From an uncultured Rhodopila sp. (GTDB taxonomy: Bacteria; Pseudomonadota; Alphaproteobacteria; Acetobacterales; Acetobacteraceae), in the NCBI RefSeq assembly GCF_903944925.1, contig NZ_CAJATU010000121.1:1-64000 (forward strand): DNA of 64,000 bases, written 5' to 3'. The position numbers were made by a program, and so were the translations under genes. The notes under the pieces were generated by a model. The model had not been told where the DNA came from and did not search any database. It saw nothing but the letters and a program-made list of their open reading frames with translations. Positions 52,374 to 61,206 of the stretch are shown here, piece after piece; within the stretch, counting starts at the first letter, position 1; every line of letters starts with the position of its first letter.

Positions 52374-52991
52374 ATGAAAGCCTTCGGACCCGTCCTGTCC
52401 GCCGCAATCGTGCTGCCGCTGTGCGCAGCCGCTGCCGCACAGCAAAACGACCTGCGTGAATTCCGGGTTGGCATGCCGGTTTCGGCTTTGCCGCAAAGCG
52501 GCTACGGCTCGTTTTCCTGTGCCAATGACCCGTCGCAGAAGATCGAGGACTGGCGCGATTACAAGACGTGTCCAGCGGCGTCTGACGGTCTGCGGGCCGT
52601 CAGCTTCCGTTACGATACCGGCGGTGACGACGGGCAGACGATCGTTGGCGGTCAGCCGGTGACGCTGGCCCTGCTGATCGATGACACCGCGGAGGTCGCC
52701 GGTCTGCGGATCGAAACCGATCCGCATGCCCGGCTGTATCTGCACAAAAAGGCTTACCTGTTCGCACTCCAGGTGCGGGCCCGGTTCGGCGACGATGGAT
52801 GGACATGCCGCAAGGCAGAACCGACGGCGACGCAGCAACCGGTTGGTGGCGTGTTCATCAAAGAGCATTGCGAGAAGGCAACGGAGACGCGCCGCTTCGT
52901 GCTTGACCGTCAGTTGTTCCGCGATCCGGCGAAGGATTTGCGCGACTTCACCGACGCTTCCCAACTGACGATCCTGAAGGCCCCCGACTAG
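52374..52991 (+). CDS. Secreted hypothetical protein of the PQQ dehydrogenase unit
   Basis: 205 residues from the ATG at 52374, four bases after the cytochrome stop. Signal peptide MKAFGPVLSAAIVLPLCAAA to about AAA/QQ. The mature part includes NDLREFRVGMPVSALPQSGY and a few cysteines (FSCANDPS, YKTCPAA, EHC) likely to form disulfides. No family recognised. Last gene of the plus-strand oxidation unit; its stop lies in a shared hairpin with the convergent gene. A role in assembling or stabilising the dehydrogenase is conceivable, but not shown. Confidence 0.65.
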   Translation: MKAFGPVLSAAIVLPLCAAAAAQQNDLREFRVGMPVSALPQSGYGSFSCANDPSQKIEDWRDYKTCPAASDGLRAVSFRYDTGGDDGQTIVGGQPVTLALLIDDTAEVAGLRIETDPHARLYLHKKAYLFALQVRARFGDDGWTCRKAEPTATQQPVGGVFIKEHCEKATETRRFVLDRQLFRDPAKDLRDFTDASQLTILKAPD

Positions 52992-52998
52992 GGGGCCT
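52978..52998. terminator. Bidirectional hairpin overlapping both stop codons
   Basis: Perfect 8-base arms AGGCCCCC (52978-52985) and GGGGGCCT (52991-52998) around GACTA. The stop codon of the plus-strand gene (52989-52991) spans loop and arm, and the stop of the minus-strand gene starts at 52999. It can end both convergent transcripts and lies directly in the coding ends, which is unusually compact. Confidence 0.7.
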
Positions 52999-53434
52999 AC
53001 TCAGTCGCCGTAACGTTGGCGATCAGGCGCATCGACACCATGGCCATCTCGTCGGAGCCATGGATGTAGCCGACACGCAGCAACCCGTTGATCGGATGCG
53101 TTCCGGGTTTCACGGCGCGCAACGCCACTGGAAAAATCAACGCACGGTCCTCGACTTTGGCGGGAACCATGTCGTTCTCGAAGACGACGCCGTCGTCATA
53201 CGACGACAGGCGGATAACCCGATTGTTATAGGCAGTGAGTATTCGGTATCCGTCACGGGCCCTGACGGTGGCGAGCATGACCGCGGGCTCGCCGACTTTG
53301 ACGGCGACGTCACTGACATCGACGACATAAGCCGCCGATTCCTCGGCGGCACTGGCCTGTCCAACGGCCAGGGCTGTCAAACCGGTGGCTGCCAGCGCCA
53401 GGGCGCGGCGCCGGGGCAAGATGATGGTGCGCAT
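52997..53434 (-). CDS. Secreted hypothetical protein of the second PQQ dehydrogenase unit
   Basis: 145 residues from the ATG at 53434 (AGGA seven bases upstream). A signal peptide MRTIILPRRRALALAATGLT to about ASA is followed by a beta-rich mature part, VVDVSDVAVKVGEPAVMLAT, and ALRAVKPGTHPINGLLRVGY. No cysteines. It is 57 bases downstream of the second PQQ dehydrogenase and in the same direction. No family was recognised; the beta-sandwich look suggests a periplasmic binding or chaperone role. Confidence 0.65.
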   Translation of the reverse strand: MRTIILPRRRALALAATGLTALAVGQASAAEESAAYVVDVSDVAVKVGEPAVMLATVRARDGYRILTAYNNRVIRLSSYDDGVVFENDMVPAKVEDRALIFPVALRAVKPGTHPINGLLRVGYIHGSDEMAMVSMRLIANVTATE

Positions 53435-53490
53435 GGATCTATCCTGATCAAAAAGCGCCAGCCGCCCGGCGGACGGCTGGCTTACCAATC

Positions 53491-55212
53491 CTACTTCGAA
53501 ACGGCAAACACCCAGATCACACCGCCTTGCGGCACATCCGCGTTCCAACCCACCAGATTGGCCATCAGGCCCTGCTGGAAGGCCGGATCGACGCCGTAGC
53601 CCGACGCCACGGCGATGTATTGCGTGCCGTTGACCTCGAAGGTCGATGGCGGCGCAATGACGCCGGAATTGGTGGTGAACTGCCAAAGCTCCTCACCCGA
53701 TTTCGCGTCGTAGGCGCGGAACTTCCGGTCGTTGGTGCCGCCGGCAAAGACCAGGTCGCCGGCGGTGGTCAGCGCCGAACCCCACATCATCGAGTCCTTG
53801 TAGGTATCCCGCCAGACGCGCTTGCCAGTGTTCACGTCATAGGCTTGCATTTCGCCGAAGAAACCCGCTTTTGTATCGACGGAGAAATGCAGGTCCGGAA
53901 CCGCCACGCCGGTCCACCACTGGCCCGGAACGCGCTGCTCGACCTTGCCCTCCAGCGTGTTGCAGTGGTTTTCGTTGGACGGAATATAGACGATGCCGGT
54001 CTTCGGATTATACGCTTCGTACGGCCAGTCCTTGCCGCCCCACAAGCCGGGACAGAACTGGGCGGATTTGCCGGTCCCCGGCTTATGTGCCGGATCGACA
54101 TCCGGGCGGCCGGTTTCCTCATCGATGCCCTTGAAGACATTCTGCGGAACGTACGCTTCGGATTTCAGATAAGAAATGCTGCCGTTGTCGCCGCGCCCCA
54201 GCCAATACAGGTAACCGTTGCGCTGTGGCGTCAGCAGCCCTTTTGTGGTCGAACCGTTCTGCTGGAAATCAACCAGCATCGGCGCGTTCATCGCATCCCA
54301 GTCCCAGGATTCATTCTGATGGTACTGGAAATGGCCCTTGATCTTGCCGGTATCGCCATCAAGCGCCACCGTGGAGGATGTATACAGGTTATCTCCCGGC
54401 CGCTGATCGCCGAACCAGGGCGAGCCGTTGCCGGTGCCCCAGTAAACCGTGTTCGAAGCCGGATCGTAATTGCCGGTCATCCAGGTGGACGCGCCGCCGG
54501 TCTTCCAGGTATCCGGCTTCTGCCAGGTTTCGCTGCCGGCCTCACCCGGGGCCGGAATGGTATAGGTCTTCCACACCGACTTTCCGGTTTCGGCATCGAA
54601 CGCCTCGACGAAGCCGCGCACGCCGAACTCGCCGCCGGCCACACCCACAAGCACCTTGCCCTTCACGATCAGCGGCGCCATCGTCATGTAGTAGCCGGTC
54701 TTCCAGTCTTCGACCTTCGCTTGCCAAGCGACCTTGCCGGTCTTGGCGTCAAGCGCCACCAGTTCGGCATCCAGCGCCGGGAAGAAAACCTTGTCGCCAT
54801 AAAGTGCGACGCCGCGGCTGGTGTTGTGCAGTGCGCTGAAGCCCTCCGGCAACCGGCGCTTGTAACGCCACAGCAACGCGCCGGAAGCCGCGTCCAGCGC
54901 CATGACCTGACTATACGGTGTGCTAACGAACATCACGCCATTATTGACGATCGGCGGCGACTCATGGCCGGAATCGACGCCGGTTGAAACCGCCCAGACC
55001 GGTGTCAGCCGCTTGACGTTGCCGGTATTGATCTTGTCGAGAGAGCTATAGCTCCAGCCCTGGTAATTGCCTCGCGTCATCAGCCAGTTCTGCGGCTCAG
55101 GATTCGCGAGACGGGCGTCGGTGACCGGTGTATAATCCGCGCTATAGGCTGTTCCCAGCGCGCCTGCCGTCAGCATGACTGCCAAACTTGACCCTACAAG
55201 TAGCTTTTTCAT
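53491..55212 (-). CDS. PQQ-dependent alcohol dehydrogenase, second copy, lacks the vicinal disulfide
   Basis: 573 residues from the ATG at 55212. Signal peptide MKKLLVGSSLAVMLTAGALG to YSA. NWLMTRGNYQGWSYSSLDKI is the quinoprotein start motif. The catalytic Asp304 is in NESWDWDAMNAPML with a second Asp at 306, again the lanthanide-type Asp-x-Asp pair. Where the other copy has CysCys this one has EGFSALHNTSRGVAL, so the disulfide ring is missing. It is a periplasmic alcohol oxidase with unknown substrate. It follows the Rieske gene and precedes the small secreted gene, on the strand opposite to the first copy. Confidence 0.9.
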   Translation of the reverse strand: MKKLLVGSSLAVMLTAGALGTAYSADYTPVTDARLANPEPQNWLMTRGNYQGWSYSSLDKINTGNVKRLTPVWAVSTGVDSGHESPPIVNNGVMFVSTPYSQVMALDAASGALLWRYKRRLPEGFSALHNTSRGVALYGDKVFFPALDAELVALDAKTGKVAWQAKVEDWKTGYYMTMAPLIVKGKVLVGVAGGEFGVRGFVEAFDAETGKSVWKTYTIPAPGEAGSETWQKPDTWKTGGASTWMTGNYDPASNTVYWGTGNGSPWFGDQRPGDNLYTSSTVALDGDTGKIKGHFQYHQNESWDWDAMNAPMLVDFQQNGSTTKGLLTPQRNGYLYWLGRGDNGSISYLKSEAYVPQNVFKGIDEETGRPDVDPAHKPGTGKSAQFCPGLWGGKDWPYEAYNPKTGIVYIPSNENHCNTLEGKVEQRVPGQWWTGVAVPDLHFSVDTKAGFFGEMQAYDVNTGKRVWRDTYKDSMMWGSALTTAGDLVFAGGTNDRKFRAYDAKSGEELWQFTTNSGVIAPPSTFEVNGTQYIAVASGYGVDPAFQQGLMANLVGWNADVPQGGVIWVFAVSK

Positions 55213-55310
55213 TGTTTTTCTCCCTTGATGTCGTCCAGGTCGTTTCTTGTTGCGCAGTATTATCCTGATGCAGGCGGGCAGCGCGGGCCCTTCAGCAGTT
55301 GCTGAGTGCA

Positions 55311-55883
55311 TCAACCCATTTGCATGCCGACATGCCCGGTGAAGCCGCCGGCCGCAGTCAGTATGCCATCTTTTAGTGTCAGCGGCAGAGCCGCGAGGTG
55401 CCGCGGTGCCGGACCGTCGAGCACTTCGGCGCCAGCCTTCGGGTCGTACACCGATCCGTGGCAGGAACAAACGAACGCGTGGGCTTCGGCCGACCACATG
55501 TTCACCGGACAAGCCTGGTGCGTGCAGACGCCGGAATATGCGGCCACGCCATCAGCCATCCGGGCGCGCGTTTCGTCGTCAACGCCTTCATCTCCGATAC
55601 GCGCCAGGATCACCAGATTCAGCCGCGTTCCGTTTCGCACGGTACCGTCCGGTGCTGCCGGATAAGCCTGCACTTGCGGCCCCCCGGGCGGCAGATCCTC
55701 GCTGCGGATCGGTTCGCCCGTCTTGGGACCGGTCAGAAAGACAAAGTGGTCGCCCGCTTGCGGCGGTTCCGCCGCCGGATCGGGTGCATCATCGGCCCGC
55801 GCCGGGGACATCAGCAACGGCGCCACGGCCAGTCCGGCACCCAACACGGCACGCCGGGAGAAAGCGAGGTCGCGGTCATGCAT
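55311..55883 (-). CDS. Rieske (2Fe-2S) protein with twin-arginine signal
   Basis: 190 residues from the ATG at 55883 (GAGGAAACAACGAGA upstream). The leader FSRRAVLGAGLAVAPLLM is a Tat signal. The Rieske cluster ligands are in CTHQACPV and CSCHGSVYD, followed by PAPRHLAALPLTL. It is shorter than the bc1 Rieske protein and has no cytochrome b neighbour, so it is probably a soluble or anchored electron carrier for the adjacent PQQ dehydrogenase. It lies 98 bases upstream of that gene, in the same direction, and 138 bases downstream of the HtrA-like gene. Confidence 0.9.
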   Translation of the reverse strand: MHDRDLAFSRRAVLGAGLAVAPLLMSPARADDAPDPAAEPPQAGDHFVFLTGPKTGEPIRSEDLPPGGPQVQAYPAAPDGTVRNGTRLNLVILARIGDEGVDDETRARMADGVAAYSGVCTHQACPVNMWSAEAHAFVCSCHGSVYDPKAGAEVLDGPAPRHLAALPLTLKDGILTAAGGFTGHVGMQMG

Positions 55884-56021
55884 TCTCGTTGTTTCCTCTA
55901 CCAATTATGCAGGGTTGAAAGCTCCCCGCATGCTTGTTCGCCGCCCATTGCGGCAAGCCTATGCCGATCGAACGGCGCCTGTCCAGATGTTCACCCGTTC
56001 CAATCGTATCGATTTCCAATT

Positions 56022-57377
56022 CTACTCTTCGGGCAGCGCGATCGGAATCCAGGTCTGCTTGTCGTCCCGCTGGACCAATACTGCGGCGAAACGCTCCTTT
56101 GAAGCCACCCGGTCATGCAGCAAATCCTCAGCCTGCGCCGGCGAGGAAACCGTTTGCTGCTGAACGCGCAGTATAACGTCTCCCGCCCGCAAGCCGCTGT
56201 CCGCGACGCTGCCCATCGGGTCGATCGCCGATACCGTCACACCACGGTGCGTGCCATCCGCATCGTCCGCGGCGGCAAGTTGCAGGCCGAGAGTCTTCGG
56301 CGGCGGTCCCGGAACGATCGTCTTCGGCTCGTGCTCCTCAAACGGCAGGATCGGCACCTCGACCGACATCATCGTGCCGCTGCGGCAAAGCCCCAACGTC
56401 GCCATACTGCCGATCGGCGCCCTCGCGGCCTTGCGCGCCAGATCCCGGGGATCGATGATCGTTTCGCCGTTGAAGGTGCGAATGATATCGCCGGGCCGGA
56501 TTCGGTTGTCCATCTCATCGGCTCTCGGACCCATGGAATCGATCAGCGCACCGCCCGGTCCCGGTGCGCCGATAGCCTGGGCCATCAGCGCGGTCACCTG
56601 CTGCGTACGCAGCGGCAGCATGCCGGCCCGCACCTCGCCGTATTTCTCCAGCCGGGAAAACACGAAGCTCAGGTCGTTGGATGGAATCGCGAAGCCGAGC
56701 CCAACCGATCCCGAATAGGTGCCGGGCGCGTAAAGCACGCTGGTCATGCCAACGACTTCGCCCGCCATGTTGAACAGCGGACCGCCGGAGTTGCCATGAT
56801 TGATCGCGGCATCGGTTTGAATGTAGTCGTCGAACGGGCTTTCCATGATGTCACGATTGACGCTGCTGACAATGCCGGCGGTCACAGTGTTGTCGAAACC
56901 GAACGGACTGCCGATGGCGATCACCGTGTCGCCCGGCCGCAGCTTGTCGCTGTTGCCAAACCGAATTGCCGGCAGCGGCGCGTTCGGGTGAATGCGCAGC
57001 AGCGCGATATCGGCCTTCTCCGGCATGCCGACGATCTCGGCGCGATAGCGCCCGCCATCCGGCGTGCCGACAAAAATCGCCAGGGTGTTCTCGACGACAT
57101 GCCGGTTGGTCGCCACCAGCCCGCTCGGATCGATAACAAAACCGGAGCCGATGCGCGTCACCGGCTGCGAATCGTCGCTCGCCTGCGCCTTGCTCTCGCT
57201 GCTGCCATCGCTCTTTTCCGGCGGATGCACGACGACGATTCGCATCACCGAATTCTGCACATTCGCAACGATCGAGGCGACGGCATTCGGCGGCTGATCC
57301 GCCCAGGCGCAAAAGCCCGACGCCGGTGCGGCAAGCAGCAAAATTGGAAATAACGCCAGACGGATGCGCCCAAGCAT
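56022..57377 (-). CDS. HtrA/DegP-like periplasmic serine protease with two PDZ domains
   Basis: 451 residues. Signal peptide MLGRIRLALFPILLLAAPAS to about FCA/WA. The trypsin-like triad is His in ATNRHVVEN, Asp in KADIALLRI and Ser in INHGNSGGPLFN. Two PDZ domains follow, around RIRPGDIIRTFNGETI and GLRAGDVILRVQQQTV. It would degrade or refold damaged periplasmic proteins. It is on the same strand and upstream of the Rieske and PQQ dehydrogenase genes, so it may serve quality control of that exported oxidase set. Divergent from the ABC ATPase, with a 189-base gap. Confidence 0.93.
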   Translation of the reverse strand: MLGRIRLALFPILLLAAPASGFCAWADQPPNAVASIVANVQNSVMRIVVVHPPEKSDGSSESKAQASDDSQPVTRIGSGFVIDPSGLVATNRHVVENTLAIFVGTPDGGRYRAEIVGMPEKADIALLRIHPNAPLPAIRFGNSDKLRPGDTVIAIGSPFGFDNTVTAGIVSSVNRDIMESPFDDYIQTDAAINHGNSGGPLFNMAGEVVGMTSVLYAPGTYSGSVGLGFAIPSNDLSFVFSRLEKYGEVRAGMLPLRTQQVTALMAQAIGAPGPGGALIDSMGPRADEMDNRIRPGDIIRTFNGETIIDPRDLARKAARAPIGSMATLGLCRSGTMMSVEVPILPFEEHEPKTIVPGPPPKTLGLQLAAADDADGTHRGVTVSAIDPMGSVADSGLRAGDVILRVQQQTVSSPAQAEDLLHDRVASKERFAAVLVQRDDKQTWIPIALPEE

Positions 57378-57566
57378 GCTCAGCCTCGATGGATCAAACC
57401 GTGGATCAAACCTAGTTGACGTTTGAGAATCCGTGATTCAATACGCCGCGCGTGAACGGTTTTTCACGTTGCCGTGGCGGGCACGTCGAAGTGCAATCCC
57501 GGGCGATACTTGTGGGGAAGCCTGGCTGCATGCAATCTGACCGGGCAGAGAAGGTGCGACACAACA

Positions 57567-58346
57567 ATGATCGACGCCACCGAACCGATCTTGTCAGTCC
57601 AGGGCGTCACGCTTCGCTTCGGCGGCGTTGTTGCGCTCGACGACGTGAGTTTTGAAGTCTCAGCCGGGCAAATAGCCGGCCTCATCGGCCCGAACGGGGC
57701 CGGCAAGACCACCTTGTTCAACTGCCTCAGCCGGCTTTACCAGCCGGGTGCCGGGGATATCCTGTTCGAAGGCCGCTCCATCCTGTCCACCGCCCGCCAC
57801 CGCATCGCACCGGCCGGCATCGGCCGCACCTTTCAAAACGTTGCGCTCTTCGACAGATTAACCGTCCTGGAAAACGTAATGATTGGCCGCCACAGCCGCA
57901 CCAACGGTGGCTTCGTGGCCAACGGCCTGCGCCTGCCGTTCGTCTCGCGGGAAGAAGCCGCCGCGCATGAGAAGGCCATGGAACTGATCGAGTTCATGAA
58001 CCTCGGCGCTTTCACGCATCGCCCCGCCGCCGGCCTGCCGTTCCCGATTCGCAAACGGGTCGAACTGGCACGCGCCCTGGCCGCGGAACCCAAGCTGCTG
58101 CTGCTGGATGAACCGGCGGCCGGACTGAATCATGAAGAGGTGCACACGCTGGAAAGCCAGATACGCCGCGTGCGCGACGCCAGGGGCGTCACCGTGCTGC
58201 TGGTCGAACATCACATGAGCCTGGTGATGTCGGTGTCCGATAAGGTCGTGGTGGTGAATTTCGGCCGCAAGATCGCCGACGGCCGCCCGGAGCAGGTGCG
58301 GCAGAACCCGGCTGTGATCCAGGCGTATTTGGGAACAGTGGCGTAG
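57567..58346 (+). CDS. LivG-type ABC transporter ATPase with a degenerate signature motif
   Basis: 259 residues from the ATG at 57567. Walker A is GPNGAGKTT, the Q-loop is GIGRTFQNVALF, Walker B is LLLLDEPAAGLNHEE and the H-loop is VEHHMSLVMSVSDKV, all as in LivG of branched-chain amino acid importers. The signature position reads LPFPIRKRVELARALA, where relatives have LPFGTxKRVELARAL or LSxGQ, so the conserved Gly is replaced. No LivF, LivH, LivM or LivK genes adjoin; the orphan binding protein at 14060 is far away. It may work with permeases elsewhere or may be weakly active. Confidence 0.85.
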   Translation: MIDATEPILSVQGVTLRFGGVVALDDVSFEVSAGQIAGLIGPNGAGKTTLFNCLSRLYQPGAGDILFEGRSILSTARHRIAPAGIGRTFQNVALFDRLTVLENVMIGRHSRTNGGFVANGLRLPFVSREEAAAHEKAMELIEFMNLGAFTHRPAAGLPFPIRKRVELARALAAEPKLLLLDEPAAGLNHEEVHTLESQIRRVRDARGVTVLLVEHHMSLVMSVSDKVVVVNFGRKIADGRPEQVRQNPAVIQAYLGTVA

Positions 58347-58348
58347 GG

Positions 58349-58370
58349 GGGGCGGACCGAAGCCCGCCCC
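58349..58370. terminator. Hairpin between convergent LivG-type and phaB genes
   Basis: Arms GGGGCGG (58349-58355) and CCGCCCC (58364-58370) with an 8-base loop, directly after the ATPase stop and eight bases before the phaB stop. It is likely to be a shared terminator, without T-run. Confidence 0.5.
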
Positions 58371-58377
58371 GCCAGCA

Positions 58378-59100
58378 TCAATACATGAACATGCCGCCGT
58401 TGATCGAAATCGTCGAACCGGTAACGAACCCGGCGTCTTCGGCCGTCAGGAACGCGACGCCACGGGCGATGTCCTCGGCATGGCCGATGCGGCCAACCGG
58501 GATCTTCGCAACGATCTTCTTGAGCACTTCGGCCGGCACGGCGCGAACCATTTCCGTATCAACGTAGCCGGGTGCCAGCGCGTTCACGGTGATGCCGTAG
58601 CGTGCGCCTTCCAGCGCCAGAGCCTTGGTGAAACCATGAATACCCGACTTGGCGGCGGCATAGTTGACCTGGCCGTACTGGCCGGCCTGGCCGTTCAAGC
58701 TGCCGATATTGACGATGCGCCCGAACTTCGCGTCGCGCATGCCTTCGAACGTCAACTTGGCGGTGTTGTAGCAGGACCCCAGGTTCGTATCGATAACCGC
58801 ATCCCACATGTCGCGGCGCATCTTCACCAGCGTGCCGTCACGGGTGATGCCCGCATTGTTCACCAGGATCTCGATCTTGCCGTGCTCTTCAACGACCGCG
58901 GCGATGCCCCTCTCGCAGTCCTCGAAGCTCGCGACGTTGAACTTCGCGACATCGATGCCATGCTCTGCTTTGAAGGCGGCCGCGGCCTCGTCATTGCTCG
59001 CATAGTTGGCGATAACCTTGCGGCCTTGCTCTTTCAGCGCCAGGCTGATTGCCAATCCAATGCCGCGAGTGCCGCCAGTTACCAGTGCGACGCGTGCCAT
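58378..59100 (-). CDS. phaB: Acetoacetyl-CoA reductase PhaB (PHB synthesis)
   Basis: 240 residues of the short-chain dehydrogenase fold: GGTRGIGLAISLALKEQG (NADPH site), NNAGITRDGTLVKM, and the catalytic Ser-Tyr-Lys set in NIGSLNGQAGQYGQVNYAAAK. YVDTEMVRAVPAEVL and GSTISINGGMFMY are PhaB-specific. It reduces acetoacetyl-CoA to (R)-3-hydroxybutyryl-CoA, the monomer for polyhydroxybutyrate. It follows phaA by 152 bases on the same strand. GGAGGGACCTT is the ribosome site. Confidence 0.96.
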   Translation of the reverse strand: MARVALVTGGTRGIGLAISLALKEQGRKVIANYASNDEAAAAFKAEHGIDVAKFNVASFEDCERGIAAVVEEHGKIEILVNNAGITRDGTLVKMRRDMWDAVIDTNLGSCYNTAKLTFEGMRDAKFGRIVNIGSLNGQAGQYGQVNYAAAKSGIHGFTKALALEGARYGITVNALAPGYVDTEMVRAVPAEVLKKIVAKIPVGRIGHAEDIARGVAFLTAEDAGFVTGSTISINGGMFMY

Positions 59101-59252
59101 AAGGTCCCTCCCTGTTTGTTACCGAGAACCGACGCTTTCTTAGCACTTTCAGGGCGCTCGCAAAGGGGCGAAACGCCGCTGAAGCCGGTTTTATTGCCTT
59201 TGGATAGCCTATCGCCGATCCATACCCGCCGGAATGCTCAATTTTGCGACGA

Positions 59253-60425
59253 TTAGCGCTCCAGACAGAGTGCGACGCCCATACCCCCGCCGATACACAG
59301 AGTCGCGAGGCCCCTTCGGGCGTCGCGCTTCAGCATCTCATGCAGCAGCGTCACCAGAATACGCGCGCCCGAGGCGCCGATCGGATGGCCGATAGCGATC
59401 GCCCCGCCGTTGACGTTCACCTTGGCGGTGTCCCAGCCGAGCTCCTGGTTCACCGCCAGCGCCTGGGCGGCGAACGCCTCATTCGCTTCCACCAGGTCCA
59501 GGTCGCCCGGCTTCCAGCCGACACGATCCAGCACCTTGCGCGTCGCCGGGATCGGTCCCGTGCCCATCACCGCCGGATCGACACCCGCCGTGGCGAAGCC
59601 GGCGATCCGCGCCAGCGGCGTCAGGCCGCGACGGGCGGCTTCCCCGGCGGCCATGACGATCAGCGCCGCGGCGCCGTCATTGATGCCCGACGCATTGCCG
59701 GCGGTCACCGTGCCATCCTTACTGAAGGCCGGGCGCAGCTTGGCCATGCCCTCGGCGCTGGAATCATGCCGGATGTATTCGTCGTCCGCGACCGTGACCT
59801 CGCCCTTGCGGCCCTTCACCGTCACCGGCGCGATCTCCTCCCGAAAGCGGCCGGATTTCTGCGCGGCCGAGGCCTTCTGCTGCGAGGCCAGCGCGAAGGC
59901 GTCCTGCTGCTCGCGGCTGATCTGGTACTTGGTGGCGACGTTCTCGGCGGTGTTGCCCATATGATAGCCGTGGAACGCGTCCCACAGCCCGTCCTTCAGC
60001 ATGGTATCGACGAACTCCAGCCCGCCCATCTTGGCGCCGTTGCGCAGATGCGCGGCGTGCGGCGCCAGGCTCATGCTCTCCATGCCGCCCGCTGCGACGA
60101 TGGCGCTTTCGCCGGTGCGGACCTGCTGCGCGGCCAGCGCCACCGAGCGCAGGCCGGAACCGCAGACCTGGTTGATGCCGAAGGCGGTCTTCGAATCCGG
60201 CAAGCCGGCGATACGGGCGGCCTGGCGGGTCGGGTTCTGGCCCTCGCCGGCGGCGAGCACCTGGCCGTAGATCACCTCGTCCACGTCGGCCGCCTCGATG
60301 GCCGCCCGGGCGATGGCGGCCTTCAGCGCGATGGCGCCGAGATCGTGCGCATGGACGGTGCCGAGCGCGCCGTTGAAACTGCCGACGGGCGTCCTTGCGG
60401 CTGAAACGATGACGACATCTTCCAT
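59253..60425 (-). CDS. phaA: Acetyl-CoA C-acetyltransferase PhaA (thiolase)
   Basis: 390 residues from the ATG at 60425 (GGGGAGGATCGGAGC upstream). The nucleophile Cys is in [15 protein letters not shown], the catalytic His in [17 protein letters not shown] and the second Cys in [10 protein letters not shown]. It condenses two acetyl-CoA to acetoacetyl-CoA, the first step of PHB synthesis, ahead of phaB. The HAD gene lies 67 bases upstream on the same strand. A PHB synthase/depolymerase-like fragment sits at the right edge of the window. Confidence 0.97.
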   Translation of the reverse strand: MEDVVIVSAARTPVGSFNGALGTVHAHDLGAIALKAAIARAAIEAADVDEVIYGQVLAAGEGQNPTRQAARIAGLPDSKTAFGINQVCGSGLRSVALAAQQVRTGESAIVAAGGMESMSLAPHAAHLRNGAKMGGLEFVDTMLKDGLWDAFHGYHMGNTAENVATKYQISREQQDAFALASQQKASAAQKSGRFREEIAPVTVKGRKGEVTVADDEYIRHDSSAEGMAKLRPAFSKDGTVTAGNASGINDGAAALIVMAAGEAARRGLTPLARIAGFATAGVDPAVMGTGPIPATRKVLDRVGWKPGDLDLVEANEAFAAQALAVNQELGWDTAKVNVNGGAIAIGHPIGASGARILVTLLHEMLKRDARRGLATLCIGGGMGVALCLER

Positions 60426-60492
60426 GCTCCGATCCTCCCCGCAGTTTCGAGGCCCATCAGGTGCGGTGCCGGCGGGCGGAAAACAACCCTGG

Positions 60493-61206
60493 TCAGAGAC
60501 CGAATTTGGCCGCCAGATCTTCAATATCGGCGGCGACGACGTCCCAGTCCTGGTCGGCCGCATAGTCGCCCGCCTGATGCGGTCCATACTCCGCCGGCCG
60601 CGGGAAGAAGGCCGTCAGCAGTCCGCATCGGCGCGCCGCCGCAAGGTCGCCGTTATGCGCCGCGGCCATCATCACCTGGTCCGGCCGCAGGTCCAGCAGC
60701 CGCGTGACGCCCAGATAGGTCTCCGGGTCCGGCTTGAAGTGGCCGAACAGGTCGGAGCCGAAGATCATGTCCCAGGGGATACGGGCGAACTTCGCCATGT
60801 TCAGCAACAGCGAGACGTTGCCGTTGCTCAGCGGCCCGATGATGAAGCGGGATTTCAGCCGGGTCAGGCCGGGCACCGAATCCGGCCAGGGGTTCAGCCG
60901 GTGCCAGCCCAGGTTGATGTGGACGAGGTCCTCCTCCGAAAGGCCGGAGATGCCGAACTCGGCCACGAGCCGATCGAGCGAGGCGCGGTGGAGGTTGTCG
61001 AGGGTAGTCCAGGGCTGCTCGCCGTTGCGGACGCGGGCCATTGAAGGCTGGTACGCGGCACGCCATGCATCCACCAGCCTGACCCAATCGGCCTTGATCT
61101 CCCTCGCTGCGCCATAAGCCCCCAGATCGGCGATCAGGCTGGACCGCCAGTCGACGACAGTCCCGAACGTGTCGAATACGATGGCTGCAGGGTGGGCGAC
61201 GGGCAT
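60493..61206 (-). CDS. HAD-superfamily (S)-2-haloacid-dehalogenase-type hydrolase
   Basis: 237 residues from the ATG at 61206 (GAGGAGACCGCC upstream). The nucleophile Asp is in [17 protein letters not shown], the Thr/Ser motif II in [12 protein letters not shown], the Lys in [12 protein letters not shown] and the acidic motif IV in [18 protein letters not shown]. These match type II haloacid dehalogenases, but many members act on other small organic acids or phosphates. It precedes phaA on the same strand, which is an unusual pairing and may only reflect gene order. Confidence 0.88.
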   Translation of the reverse strand: MPVAHPAAIVFDTFGTVVDWRSSLIADLGAYGAAREIKADWVRLVDAWRAAYQPSMARVRNGEQPWTTLDNLHRASLDRLVAEFGISGLSEEDLVHINLGWHRLNPWPDSVPGLTRLKSRFIIGPLSNGNVSLLLNMAKFARIPWDMIFGSDLFGHFKPDPETYLGVTRLLDLRPDQVMMAAAHNGDLAAARRCGLLTAFFPRPAEYGPHQAGDYAADQDWDVVAADIEDLAAKFGL

